Positions 35,131-45,011 of a stretch of DNA of 64,000 nucleotides are shown one piece after another. The stretch is from assembly GCA_028281865.1 (NCBI GenBank), contig JANQJB010000045.1, forward strand, positions 1 through 64,000. Reading direction: 5' to 3'. Source of the DNA: Marinagarivorans sp. Lineage in GTDB: Bacteria > Pseudomonadota > Gammaproteobacteria > Pseudomonadales > Cellvibrionaceae. The position numbers and the translations under genes are program-made. How positions within the stretch are numbered: position 1 is the stretch's first letter; each line of letters opens with the position of its first letter. The notes under the pieces were generated by a model, which saw only the letters and a program-made list of their open reading frames with translations, made no database searches and had not been told where the DNA came from.

Positions 35131-38100
35131 TTACGGTGTCAATTTAACTCTATCTCTAGCAACCGTATATTTTGCCCGGCTTCCGGCACTAATGTGAATT
35201 TCATATTGATCTTTATCAGCGGATGTATCCGTAAATGGTAACAACCATTTAACCACCGCGCTTCTTGTAGAAAAGTTAATATCCTCAACTTCGCACGACC
35301 CCGCCGCCACCCAGCATTTAACGTCTTTTGTAATATCGACATGAGAATCCCAGATAACTTGGTAAACCAAGGTTTCACCATAATTTGCCTGGTCGTATTT
35401 TTCCACAAACTTAATTTTATCCTCCATATTTAATACCCAAAGCTCGTCTTCATCCTCAAATTCGCCCACCGTGGCATGCTCCACCGCAAAATGCGCATAC
35501 CTTTCGCTAAATGCCAAGCTTATTATGTTGCCGGGAAAATCGTGGAAGCTGGCGATAAAGGGGTTTTTGATATCAGAAAAGTCGTATTCGACTACCCAGT
35601 TAAATAGCGAAAAGTATGCACGATCACCATCGTTGCCAAGAAACTCCCCAACCTCTCCTATTGGAGAGAAGAGTTTGTGCACCGATTGAAAATTGTTATC
35701 TTTTATATCGACGACCTCAAAAAAATCGAATGCCGTTAAATACGCATAGTCATTGTCAGTCCATGACACATCGTTTATACCATCATCGACAACGATAGAA
35801 TCAACGCTCTGAATATCAGAATAATTGGAAGCGTCAAAAACATCGAGATAATTAGGAGAGCCATAACGCACGGACAAGAAATTATCGTTCGAGACAACGC
35901 CACCTAATCCATATATATTTGTGTCGCTGTGTATTTTAGAGGCGCTTAAATCATTTGTATTAAATAGATCCGTCCCATTTTCCATCCCGCTTTCCGCGCT
36001 AAAAACAAAAATTGTGTTGTCTAACACTTGCATGCGATAGGGAGAAGTAACAGACATGTCCATACTCGTAGCCGTCCGACTTAGCGATCCTGAATTTGAA
36101 ATATCGAATAAATCGATTTCCGTGCTACCCGACATCAACTCACTCAAGACATAAAGCTTGCCATTTTGGATTTGCCAATGATTAAAATCGTAACTCGGAT
36201 CAATACTGCTTAGATAAAACTCCTCGATCATTTCGACACGCACAGAAGGATTATTTGTATCAAAACCTGCGATAACCCAATCTTTGGAAATATTGGTAAT
36301 TTTGGCATACACCGTGTCACCGATAACTTGCAAAGGCGCTTCTGAATCAAAGTCCTTCATGTCGGTGTTTCTGCCTTCGTATTTATCAAATTTATCGGGT
36401 GCAACATCATGCGGTAAAAATGGCACCACTACGGTTCTGCCGCCAAAACGTATAACATCTAAGTCATAACTCGCTGTCACATCCTTATACACGGCATTAC
36501 CGTCTTTCTTCGCTGTAATTGTGATTTTCCCGGGTTTGCGCGCAACAAGGGTTACCTTTCCGCTATTGTCGACAGTCGCTATCGCAGTGTCAGAACTCTC
36601 GTAAACGATTGCTTTATTCGTTCCCGCGCCAGATGAAGTAGCAGCCTCAGTAAACTCTTTGTCATCCCCGATAAACTTCGCCAGTGTTTTGCCATCAATT
36701 GCTTCGCGGAAGGCGATAGTTTGATCCAATTTGGTCAAATCGATACTTACCTCAGCCGAACCACGACCTTTAACATTGCCGGCATCCGTTGCCACGAGTT
36801 CAAATACAATCGTCGCCGCACTCACATTTAGCGGTATACGCGCGCTGGTATTAAGATTTTTGCGGTTACCTTCCCAGGTAACGCCAGAATTATTTGGCGA
36901 TTTAACTCGCCACTGCAGGTCATCAATCGCTTGTCCTTCAGGATCTTGCACGGTAGCACTTAGGTTAACTACCTCACCGCGCTTTATATCACCGGAAGGC
37001 ATGCGACTCGCCATCACAATAGGCGCATCGTTATCGGCAACAACGCGGACAACAACGGTATCAGTACTCTGTTGACCCGAATCATCAATCGCGGTGAACT
37101 CAAAAAATAGATCGATTGGCGCCAAGATATTGGGAATTTGAACATCTGCCTCGCCGGGGTTAGCACCCGGCTGAATCGTAATCGCAGGCACACTGTTATC
37201 GGGTACCCAGCGCCAGCTCACACTATCGATCGCGAACTCGTCAATTGCGGTGCCCATAAGTTTGACTGTCGTGCCCTCGTTGACTTCTTGGTTCTCACCC
37301 GCATCAACAACAGGAGGCCTATCACCGGATAAAACAAGCACCTCAACCGTTTGTTTTTCAGACTGACCTCCCTGTTTATCAGTCACTACTAAACCAAAAG
37401 TGAAGCTCGTATCCAACTTCAACACCGGCGCTACAAAACTTGCCGTGGCCTGATCCGCATTTGTGATAACGAGGCCATGCCCCTCGGATGTCCATAGATA
37501 GGATACAATTTCATCGTCGCTCTCAGAATCGAATGAATCACCCCCGACCAAACTAACTTGCTGGCTAGCCTGCGCATTCATTTGGGCTTTAGCGACAGCT
37601 GTCGGAAGTGCATTAGTTGCGTTAACGGTGACGGTCACTGTATCTTCAATCGCACTTTTTTGGCCGCTGTTATCTTCTACTTCCAAAGCAAATACGATAT
37701 CCGCCGTCGCACTTAGCTGCGGCGATGTAAAGCTCGGTTTTTCGGCCGACGTATCACTGAGCATCACGCTTGGCCCCGACACCTGGCGCCAAGCAAATTT
37801 TGCGATGCCAAAGTCGTCTACAGATCCACTGCCGTCCAACGTCACAACCTGGCCTTCGCCAACAGTTTGGTCGGGGCCTGCATCGGCAACTGGCGCGCCC
37901 TTGTCGCCCGAGTCTATCGCAATGCTCACCTGTTCTATCGCAGATGGATTGCCACCTTGGTCGGTGACCACCAGAGAAAAGCTCAAGGTTTCTCCGGTTA
38001 CGGTATTAGGTGCTAAGAAGCTAGCCTCTGCGTTATCCGCATCGAGGATCTCCACACGGGTACCAGGCCCAACTTGTTCCCACAGATAACTCACAATACT

Positions 38101-41100
38101 GTCATCGATCTCAGGTTCGCTAGACCCGCTACCACTCAAACCAACCAAAACTCCTGCAATAGACGTCGGAGGTGCAGTGGGACTGGCAATAGGTGGATGG
38201 TCATCTGCCAATATGGTGAAAGTGATATCGGAAAAGCTTTCTTGGCCACTGTTATCTGTCGCAGTCAAACGCAAGGTCAACTCAGTATTTTGACTAAGTT
38301 TTGGAGCGGTAAAGTCAAGCGAGGCCGCGTTATCCGAAACGTCAACGCCCAAGCCTATGACCGGCCCGCTCAGACGGGTCCACTTGTAGGTTACAATACC
38401 AAAATCATCGCTAGATTCGCTGCCATCAACGGTAACAAGTTCGTCTTCCCGCGGGTTCATAGGTGCTTTAACGACAACATTGGGTGGCATAGCATCAGCC
38501 GAGCTGACACTTACTTTTACCGTCCGCGGTAAGCTATCCTGAGCTCCGTCATTAACGATCAACTCAAAAGTAATTTCTTCTTCGTCAATAGATTTTGGAG
38601 CGACAAAATTAACTAAGGGACCGGTAATTTCATCAGCTAAACCAAGCATATGGCTAGAAGTCTGGCGCCAGCGATAGCTGAGCATTTGTCCTTCAGGGTC
38701 GGTAGATTTAGAAGCATCAAGAACAACATTCATCTCAGGCGCGGCAATCACGTCCTGAGCAACTGCAGTGGGAGCGTCGTCGTCAGCCGAAACAGTGACC
38801 GCTACCTTAGCGTTGTCACTAAGGTCCCCATCACTGACAGTCAATGTGAAATTGTATACCTGCTCCCCAACAAGGTTTGGTGGCACAAAATTAGCGATGG
38901 CCTGGTCTTGGTCATTTAAAGTAACTCGAGGAGAACCGTCGTCATCTTGAGTCCACAAGTAGGTGAGAGTCTGGTTTCTGTCCGGATCGCTCGATGCACT
39001 GCCATCGAGCTGAACTGGAGCCGCCTGATCTTCATCCGCATTTACCGGCGTTTGCACGCCGGCAACAGGTGCGTTGTTTTCAACTTTAACAGTCAGCTCC
39101 ACACGGTCGCTCACTTCGTTCGTACCGTCGCTCACTTCCACTTCAAAAATTAGCACCTGACCATCCATCAAACCTTCAGGTACAGTAAAACTCGGTGTCG
39201 CAGTGTTCAGATTAAGTAAGGTCACGCCGTGGGCAGTTTCTTCGCGCCACAAATAGCTAAGCGTTTGACTCTCGGGGTCAGTCGAGCTCGAACCGTCTAG
39301 GCTCACCTCCATACCGGGTTTCACGTCGCGATCGGAACCGGCATTCGCGATAGGTGGATCGTTATCGGCATTGATACTCACATTATGAGTTATTCGAGGA
39401 GATTCGCGATTCGTTGCATCGGTCACACGCAAATCGAAACTGAGTATAACGGGCGCCAATAGCTCTGGAGCAGTAAAAGACACGTCTTTACGATTAGTAG
39501 GAGAGTCAAAGGTAACTTGCACCGCATTATTTGCCGATGGAAACCATTCATAGGTCAAATCACCATTACCGCTTGATCCCTCGCCGCTAAGGAAAACTGT
39601 GTCACCTTCCTCCGCTTGTGCAGTACTTGCGTCGACTTTTGCAATCAGTGGCGTGAGACCGGATTTGACTGTGAAAGTCGTAACGGCGGGCTCGCTGCTG
39701 AGCATTTCCGGATCGCTCACCACCAGTTCAAAGGTAATTTGTTCACCGTCAGCCAAACCATCGGGGACTGTAAAACTCGGCCTATCACTTGCAGCGTCGG
39801 TTAACTCACCAATTGCGACATCAGTAGTCTGAGCCCACTGGAAACTTATTGCTTGACCCTCCGGGTCGCTGGAACCGGTACCATTAAGCTCAACAGTTTG
39901 TCCCAAACTGACCTCAAAACCGGGCGCTACGACAGCAACTGGCTTATCGTTATCAGCTTGGATTTCCACAGTTATGTCGATAGGTTCAGATCGTTTATTA
40001 CCCTCATCTTCAACCACCAAAGTAAAGTTCAAGGTTTGATTCGCTGGGAGGTTCGGCGCATTAAAACTAATACTGGGGCCCTTGTGCGCCGGAGGTATAT
40101 TGGAGTCTTCAACAAACGTTACCTGCGGCTGTTCATCAGCTTTCTGAGCCCAGTGGAACAGTAAATTTTCGAATTGAGTTTCGATGTCACTCGAAGGGCT
40201 CGCGTCTAGCGTCACTAAAGCGAGTTCATCAGCAACAATGGTCGATTCAATGACAGCCGCTACAGGCGGCATGTTGGTCGTGTTGATTTCAACCTCGACT
40301 GTCGCAGAATCGGTATTGCCATTTAAATCGATAACTGTGACTTCGAACAATAAAGTCTCGTTGAGCGCAGATGCATCGAGATCGAAAGTCGGTTTAGCAG
40401 AATCACCTGCACTAAGCGTAACTATTGTCGCGGGTGGATTATTCTCATCGACTATTTGACGCCATTGATAGCTTGCAATGCTATCGTCCGCCTCCACCGC
40501 ATCAGAAGAAGATGCATCAAGCGTAACTCGCTGCCCTGGTGTAACAATTTGCTTTTCACCGGCATGAGCTTTCGGTGCATCGTCGTTTGCGCTAATTTTT
40601 ATTGTGACATCTTTGCTCGTTTGACCTTGCTCGCCATCTGTAACGGTGAGTTTAAATGTCAAATCGTAATCTTGACGCAACTGTGGAACCTGAAGATTAG
40701 TAACCGCTGCTGTCGGGTCGGTAATTACGACTGCAGGAGCCTCACCCGTTTGCTGCCAAAAAAACCGAAGATTGCCTTCTACATCATCGCTCGTGGTGCT
40801 GGCGTCCAAGCTGAAATTATCGCCCTCGTTAGCAGCCGTCGCCGCTTGTAAGCCAATAACGGGTAACGCATTGTTAGGGCGTATACCTTGGGCCAATGCG
40901 TCGAGGTCGCTAACACCATCTTTGTTGGTATCGGGATAGCTATAGTCTGCTTCAGTTAATTCGAGTTGAGTGCGCTCCCCTTTTTTAATCGCCACCGTTT
41001 TGACCGAAGTGGCGACTTCTACAGAGCCAAATTCTGTGGACTCATAAGTAAACCGAATTCGGATGGTTCGAGTGCCTACCTGCAGACCGACCAGCGTGAC

Positions 41101-41370
41101 TTGGGCATCGTCGGCGTCGATAGTCATAGGCTGCCAGGAACCGTTATCTACCTGGATCTCGGCTCGCATTGATCCACCGTCGTTAATATCGGTTTTCTGC
41201 AGAACATCTTGCGGAATTTCGAAGCGGCTAGGAGTACCCTCTTCAGGCTCTATATTCCAAGTCTGTGTACGATCTTTTGAATCTTTCCCGCAGGCGCTTA
41301 GAAATATCGAGAGAGTCAAACACAAAGCTAGCTTGAATGTGCCAATCAAGCGCTGATTTCCGATCAACAT
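35131..41370 (-). CDS. Giant PKD/REJ-repeat lipoprotein
   Basis: A 2079-residue lipoprotein from ATG 41370, preceded by AGGA (the TTG at 41394 is unlikely). The lipobox IFLSAC puts the cysteine near 27. After a beta-domain and a calcium-loop-like PDTNKDGVSDLDAL, I count about 14 tandem Ig-like units of 85-100 residues beginning with variants of P-x-A-x-A-G (e.g. DDAPKAHAGEKQIVTPGQ, NDPPIANAGSDRDVKPG) and containing LDGSSSTDPE and W-q-q/w-r-q strands. They are PKD/REJ-type repeats. A Big_2-like unit follows (about 1565-1650: YESSDTAIATVDNSGKVTLV). The last 430 residues look like a propeller (LYVLSELMSGSTEIDLFDIS). It probably extends from the outer membrane as an adhesin or binding stalk. The small Ig-like membrane protein lies 66 bases upstream. 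Confidence 0.85.
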   Translation of the reverse strand: MLIGNQRLIGTFKLALCLTLSIFLSACGKDSKDRTQTWNIEPEEGTPSRFEIPQDVLQKTDINDGGSMRAEIQVDNGSWQPMTIDADDAQVTLVGLQVGTRTIRIRFTYESTEFGSVEVATSVKTVAIKKGERTQLELTEADYSYPDTNKDGVSDLDALAQGIRPNNALPVIGLQAATAANEGDNFSLDASTTSDDVEGNLRFFWQQTGEAPAVVITDPTAAVTNLQVPQLRQDYDLTFKLTVTDGEQGQTSKDVTIKISANDDAPKAHAGEKQIVTPGQRVTLDASSSDAVEADDSIASYQWRQIVDENNPPATIVTLSAGDSAKPTFDLDASALNETLLFEVTVIDLNGNTDSATVEVEINTTNMPPVAAVIESTIVADELALVTLDASPSSDIETQFENLLFHWAQKADEQPQVTFVEDSNIPPAHKGPSISFNAPNLPANQTLNFTLVVEDEGNKRSEPIDITVEIQADNDKPVAVVAPGFEVSLGQTVELNGTGSSDPEGQAISFQWAQTTDVAIGELTDAASDRPSFTVPDGLADGEQITFELVVSDPEMLSSEPAVTTFTVKSGLTPLIAKVDASTAQAEEGDTVFLSGEGSSGNGDLTYEWFPSANNAVQVTFDSPTNRKDVSFTAPELLAPVILSFDLRVTDATNRESPRITHNVSINADNDPPIANAGSDRDVKPGMEVSLDGSSSTDPESQTLSYLWREETAHGVTLLNLNTATPSFTVPEGLMDGQVLIFEVEVSDGTNEVSDRVELTVKVENNAPVAGVQTPVNADEDQAAPVQLDGSASSDPDRNQTLTYLWTQDDDGSPRVTLNDQDQAIANFVPPNLVGEQVYNFTLTVSDGDLSDNAKVAVTVSADDDAPTAVAQDVIAAPEMNVVLDASKSTDPEGQMLSYRWRQTSSHMLGLADEITGPLVNFVAPKSIDEEEITFELIVNDGAQDSLPRTVKVSVSSADAMPPNVVVKAPMNPREDELVTVDGSESSDDFGIVTYKWTRLSGPVIGLGVDVSDNAASLDFTAPKLSQNTELTLRLTATDNSGQESFSDITFTILADDHPPIASPTAPPTSIAGVLVGLSGSGSSEPEIDDSIVSYLWEQVGPGTRVEILDADNAEASFLAPNTVTGETLSFSLVVTDQGGNPSAIEQVSIAIDSGDKGAPVADAGPDQTVGEGQVVTLDGSGSVDDFGIAKFAWRQVSGPSVMLSDTSAEKPSFTSPQLSATADIVFALEVEDNSGQKSAIEDTVTVTVNATNALPTAVAKAQMNAQASQQVSLVGGDSFDSESDDEIVSYLWTSEGHGLVITNADQATASFVAPVLKLDTSFTFGLVVTDKQGGQSEKQTVEVLVLSGDRPPVVDAGENQEVNEGTTVKLMGTAIDEFAIDSVSWRWVPDNSVPAITIQPGANPGEADVQIPNILAPIDLFFEFTAIDDSGQQSTDTVVVRVVADNDAPIVMASRMPSGDIKRGEVVNLSATVQDPEGQAIDDLQWRVKSPNNSGVTWEGNRKNLNTSARIPLNVSAATIVFELVATDAGNVKGRGSAEVSIDLTKLDQTIAFREAIDGKTLAKFIGDDKEFTEAATSSGAGTNKAIVYESSDTAIATVDNSGKVTLVARKPGKITITAKKDGNAVYKDVTASYDLDVIRFGGRTVVVPFLPHDVAPDKFDKYEGRNTDMKDFDSEAPLQVIGDTVYAKITNISKDWVIAGFDTNNPSVRVEMIEEFYLSSIDPSYDFNHWQIQNGKLYVLSELMSGSTEIDLFDISNSGSLSRTATSMDMSVTSPYRMQVLDNTIFVFSAESGMENGTDLFNTNDLSASKIHSDTNIYGLGGVVSNDNFLSVRYGSPNYLDVFDASNYSDIQSVDSIVVDDGINDVSWTDNDYAYLTAFDFFEVVDIKDNNFQSVHKLFSPIGEVGEFLGNDGDRAYFSLFNWVVEYDFSDIKNPFIASFHDFPGNIISLAFSERYAHFAVEHATVGEFEDEDELWVLNMEDKIKFVEKYDQANYGETLVYQVIWDSHVDITKDVKCWVAAGSCEVEDINFSTRSAVVKWLLPFTDTSADKDQYEIHISAGSRAKYTVARDRVKLTP

Positions 41371-41436
41371 AAAATGATTCCTGGTATTGCCCAAAATAAA
41401 AATAAGAAACGCGTAGAAAAAGGGAATAGCGTGCGT

Positions 41437-42105
41437 TTACGGAACAGGGGTTGTGACGGTCAGGTCACCTACATCGCTACCGCCGCCGGTCTTACCCAGA
41501 TCGTTACCACCGTCGCCGCCATCGCCACCACCTCCGGCAGCTCCAGCGATCAAACCGACTGCTAACACCGTTAAGCCAACCCACAACAGACTTTTATTTT
41601 TTTTCTTTTTTGATTTTCCTGCGTTCGAGGGGTCAAAGGCCCCGTCCAAATCGCCGTCAGAACCAAAGTTATAGTTATTCACGATTTCAATGTTCTGCGC
41701 CGTGACGGCAAGTTCAAATGGCTTACCGCCAATCCCGTACATCTCCAAAGTGTTGCCAGCAGCGTCTGTCGCCTGAATGTAATATTCGAGGCCCGGCTCG
41801 GTGACGTATTCCGATGGTATGGTCGTTTCGTAATGCCCAGAACCATCTAAGCTGTTGGTCATAATCTTTTCTTGATAGACGGTGTCACCTTTTTGGCGAT
41901 AAAACAAAACCACTAAAGCGACTTCATCGTCATCGGTTACCTTCGCGGTCACCACATGCTCGCTGCCAACCTCAATGCTGTCGAGCACACCTTGGTGTTC
42001 AACAATAGGCGCAAGAAAATCTTGGGCTGCGACTAAGGGACTAAAAATAATTGAGGAAAATGCGGTAAGAAGAATACAAAGGTAGGCGCTAAATTTGCGT
42101 AACAT
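41437..42105 (-). CDS. Ig-like secreted protein with C-terminal membrane helix
   Basis: A 222-residue protein from ATG 42105, preceded by AAGGA; the codon at 42141 is an upstream alternative. A signal peptide (LCILLTAFSSIIFSPLVAAQ) is followed by an Ig/fibronectin-like domain (about 25-125: VLDSIEVGSEHVVTAKVTDD, HYETTIPSEYVTEPGLEYYI, QATDAAGN). A basic segment (KSKKKKNKS) precedes a helix (LLWVGLTVLAVGLIAGAAGG) and a Gly/Asp-rich tail. The tail after the helix (GGGGDGGDGG) is unusual. It is the first gene of a run with the giant PKD lipoprotein and the LRR-CBM9 protein; a helper role for them is a guess. I do not recognise a family. Confidence 0.65.
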   Translation of the reverse strand: MLRKFSAYLCILLTAFSSIIFSPLVAAQDFLAPIVEHQGVLDSIEVGSEHVVTAKVTDDDEVALVVLFYRQKGDTVYQEKIMTNSLDGSGHYETTIPSEYVTEPGLEYYIQATDAAGNTLEMYGIGGKPFELAVTAQNIEIVNNYNFGSDGDLDGAFDPSNAGKSKKKKNKSLLWVGLTVLAVGLIAGAAGGGGDGGDGGNDLGKTGGGSDVGDLTVTTPVP

Positions 42106-42514
42106 CACTGGAATATCCTTTTTGATACATAAAGAAACCAAAATGAAAGTCTATGCAGTGTCCGTTAAAATTCGTTTGCAGAGTTTATACGATCTTGGAT
42201 CACAAGCGGTCAATATTTGAGCAAACGAAATTCTACGGCTTTGCGCTACACATGTCGATAGTTAATAAATGATTTATGACTTTTTCTGTTACCAAATTCC
42301 GCACAACGGTGCGGGCTCGACCGGCAACTAAGACTAAAGAATTAACCCACAAACCTATTCTTACTTAAAAAGAATGTATAAGCCCAATAGCCGACATCGC
42401 GACTAGTTTTTATCTCAATTCTTCTCGCTGCGCTAAGAGCAAGCCAAACTTGATATGCGCCGAAGCTATGACTATCCTTGCGCGCAAAATAATTTAATCA
42501 TCAGAGAGATGACT
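42106..42514. other. Divergent intergenic region, nothing specific seen
   Basis: About 410 bases between the Ig-like gene (leftward) and the repeat-leader lipoprotein (rightward). It should hold promoters for both. I see no clear operator, no strong -35/-10 pair and no gene. Confidence 0.4.
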
Positions 42515-43570
42515 ATGCCACTCCCGCGCCTCGCTATTCTTCACAGACTTATAGTTTTTCGCAAACTTATCGCTCTTCACAAACTTATTGCTCTGCGCAT
42601 ACTTACTGCTCTGCGCAAACTTGTAGCTTTTCACAAATTGACAGTTTTTCGTAACTTTATAATTGTCTGCATATTAAGCCTTCCAGCAGTTTTTCTTGGC
42701 TGTAGCAACAATAAAAAAGAGCAATCAAATAGCGCTGCTTCCGCGGTATGTGGACTGGGGCAAGCAATTGTTGATGGCGAATGCCAGGGCCCAGATTTTT
42801 ATATAGGCGAGGCGGAAAATTTTCATGCTATCGACTATAAGAACAACGAACATATCTACCATGTTATTCGTCAAGGCAGTACACGCCCTAAATTTAATTG
42901 TGATAAAGACGCCTATGCAAAAGTGTTAAAAAATACACCTTTTGCCAAGCAACTAAACGATGTGCATGAACGCTGCGAAAAAAGTGTACGCGGTGATTAT
43001 GTCGACCCGACCCCCTACAGTGGCGGAGCTTATGTTATTAGCATTCCCGATGTACGCCGAGCGCATGAGCATGCCATGTTTACTTATTGCGGTATTGGCT
43101 GTACGGAGGAAGAGCACAATTACCCCGGCCATATTGAAGTCGATGATATCCGTCTGGCCAATTTTTTTCCTCGTGTCGGCACTTCGCCCACCATCAGTTA
43201 CCGTGTCAATTTTGTCGGTACAGGCAAATACACCGTTGCCGTGATGGGGGTTACGGCAAAAGAATCGGATAGCATCCATGTAGGCCTCGATGATGTTTGG
43301 GACGAACATGGTGAAGGCATTCGATTTAAACGCAAAGGCGGCTGGTCGCACATATTAAAAAAGGGTGGAACCGCGACAATAAACGTTAAAAAAACAGGCC
43401 CGCATTGGTTACATTTTGGTTTTCGTGAGGACGGCACCGGATTTGACAAATGGGTAGTTTTTAAAGGAGATGTGCGCCCCGACGGCCCTGAGCAAGGAAT
43501 AATACCACTTGCCAAAGGCAAAAAGCCTATTGTTAAAAATAGAGCGAAAACACTAAAAGTTATTCAATAG
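42515..43570 (+). CDS. Lipoprotein with hexapeptide-repeat leader
   Basis: A 351-residue protein from ATG 42515, where GAGAG has proper spacing; ATG 42455 and 42509 are less likely. The leader before the lipobox (LPAVFLGC, cysteine near 62) is unusually long because it contains seven hexapeptides of the form L-x-[AV]-[LF]-[HR]-K. The mature part has a short NNKK/Ser linker and several cysteine pairs (CGLGQAIVDGEC, TYCGIGC). A beta-rich domain follows, with YIGEAENFHAIDYKNNEHIY, SYRVNFVGTGKYTVAVMGV and a final GPHWLHFGFREDGTGFDKWV. That last part resembles carbohydrate-binding or GH115-C-like jelly-roll tails (FREDGxxxDKW), but only weakly. Divergent from the PKD locus. Confidence 0.7.
   Translation: MPLPRLAILHRLIVFRKLIALHKLIALRILTALRKLVAFHKLTVFRNFIIVCILSLPAVFLGCSNNKKEQSNSAASAVCGLGQAIVDGECQGPDFYIGEAENFHAIDYKNNEHIYHVIRQGSTRPKFNCDKDAYAKVLKNTPFAKQLNDVHERCEKSVRGDYVDPTPYSGGAYVISIPDVRRAHEHAMFTYCGIGCTEEEHNYPGHIEVDDIRLANFFPRVGTSPTISYRVNFVGTGKYTVAVMGVTAKESDSIHVGLDDVWDEHGEGIRFKRKGGWSHILKKGGTATINVKKTGPHWLHFGFREDGTGFDKWVVFKGDVRPDGPEQGIIPLAKGKKPIVKNRAKTLKVIQ
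42530..42655 (+). repeat. 18-bp tandem repeat, seven units, in a lipoprotein leader
   Basis: Units of 18 bases such as CTTATCGCTCTTCACAAA repeat seven times in frame between 42530 and 42655, with drift at third and some first positions. They encode L-I-A-L-H-K-like hexapeptides ahead of the hydrophobic core of the signal peptide. Confidence 0.9.
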
Positions 43571-43625
43571 AATATCTGGGATTTTTAGCGCGCGTTAACA
43601 AGCGGAGTATTTCAGCACGATAAGG

Positions 43626-44108
43626 TCATAACAACTTTTGCCAAAATAACGCCCTTCCCATATCGGAGGCGAGTTCGTAACCGTCGAAGCCAAATTTGCG
43701 GTATGCACTCTGCGCAGCGTGATTGTTTTCCAGTACCTCTAAGGTCAGCTTACAGCAACCGCGTGTTAACGCTTCTTGCTCGACTTTTTCCAGCAATTTC
43801 GCGCAAACTTTTTTTCCTCGGGCCTCAGGTAATACGATAACATCGTGAATATTGATAATCGGCTGACATTTAAATGTAGAAAAACCGGTAAAGCAGTTTA
43901 TCAGACCAACAAATTCGCCATCCATTTCGGCAAGAAAGGAAAAAGCACCGGGAAACTTCTCTAGAGAACTAACTAAATTAAATTTGACGTTTTCGCAAAG
44001 AGGCTCTCCACCTCCTGCTAAATCACGCGCGTAACAATCCATCAACTTGACAATTGCGTCGGCGTGATCGCTATCCCCGTAAACAGCTCGCACCAAGTTT
44101 AAACACAT
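43626..44108 (-). CDS. GNAT-family N-acetyltransferase
   Basis: A 160-residue acetyltransferase. ATG 44108 gives a normal GNAT start (MCLNLVRAVYGDSDHADAIV); the upstream frame to 44180 is probably not translated. Acetyl-CoA binding is indicated by HDVIVLPEARGKKVCAKLLE (the V-x-P-x-x-R-G-x-K/G motif A), and the C-terminal NNHAAQSAYRKFGFDGYELA is motif B. The substrate is not known. It follows the PqiA-like gene by 118 bases on the same strand and faces the lipoprotein gene 42515, with only 55 bases between the stops. Confidence 0.82.
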   Translation of the reverse strand: MCLNLVRAVYGDSDHADAIVKLMDCYARDLAGGGEPLCENVKFNLVSSLEKFPGAFSFLAEMDGEFVGLINCFTGFSTFKCQPIINIHDVIVLPEARGKKVCAKLLEKVEQEALTRGCCKLTLEVLENNHAAQSAYRKFGFDGYELASDMGRALFWQKLL

Positions 44109-44226
44109 AATAATACAAACCTGTAAAGCCACAAGCGGCTTGATATCTACACAGCGGCTCGGTAAATATACAATTAGCACAACATTGCAATTACCAATAT
44201 ATTCAGCCTAAATTTGAAATTTGGCT

Positions 44227-44793
44227 TTAAACATCTGAAGCTCTTCCGCCCTCGGTATTTAAGTTATTGCGCTTTATGTCCATAACCTGTATCGATAAAA
44301 GCGAGATCAAACAATATGCGGTAAAATAATAAAATCCGGGATGCAAAATTGCAGTTACCGCGGTATGCGCTTCGGTTGCAAGAAATGCCATAAATACCGC
44401 AACGACAAATACGTCGGCCATCGACCATTTTCCAATAAGCTCAACAAAACGAAATAGATGCCAACGCCAAGTGAGGCGCGGAAACGCAAGCGCAGACAGC
44501 AGAATGCTCGCCTTAATCAGCGGAACGATCACACTAAAAAGCAGAATGAGTGACGCGACTAGTCTATTTTTACTTTCGTAAAGTGCTTCAACAGACTCAA
44601 TCACGCTCTGAATCTGGTTAAACATTTCCACCCTGCCGACAAACGGCAATTCAGCTGCAGCAGTTATTTGTAACATTGGTTTAGTTAAACCGGGATAAAG
44701 GCAGATAAGCGATATCGCAATTAATGCGGTAGCGACTATATTTCTATTACGCGAGCTAAAGATGGTCATAGCGGGTTGTTGAGCTAGGTTCAT
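44227..44793 (-). CDS. PqiA-family membrane protein
   Basis: A 188-residue protein matching a single PqiA domain. Four helices lie near residues 20-40, 78-100, 122-142 and 150-170. The conserved motif FVELIGKWSMADVFVVAVFM and the early LYPGLTKPML are typical of paraquat-inducible protein A, an inner-membrane component of MCE-type lipid transport systems. The usual PqiA has two such domains and zinc-binding cysteines; neither is present here, and no MCE-domain PqiB gene is adjacent. Its role is therefore unclear, and it may act as a stand-alone membrane protein. Confidence 0.78.
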   Translation of the reverse strand: MNLAQQPAMTIFSSRNRNIVATALIAISLICLYPGLTKPMLQITAAAELPFVGRVEMFNQIQSVIESVEALYESKNRLVASLILLFSVIVPLIKASILLSALAFPRLTWRWHLFRFVELIGKWSMADVFVVAVFMAFLATEAHTAVTAILHPGFYYFTAYCLISLLSIQVMDIKRNNLNTEGGRASDV

Positions 44794-45011
44794 AAACTTT
44801 TAAGTCGATTTGGGGTCTATCAAGCGCTGCATATTACAGCGGCTTACCCACTTAGTGATTTAAGGGACCTTTAAATGCTTTTCTGAAAAGAAAGCGCGAG
44901 TATACTACAGCATCTCAATATCGCAGACTTTGTATTTAAGTTATTCTGCGATAGTCGCAGCTTCCTCTGCCCGAGTTGAAAAAACGTCTTTTTCTGTTTT
45001 ATGTAAGGTTT

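Noticed and set aside
36731-41172. Many plus-strand ORFs opposite the PKD repeats
   Set aside because: They follow the repeat spacing, have no signals of their own, and the minus-strand frame is uninterrupted with clear domains.
42530-42655. CRISPR-like spaced repeat
   Set aside because: The 18-bp units are directly adjacent, without spacers, are in frame with a gene and drift in codon positions; no cas genes are nearby.
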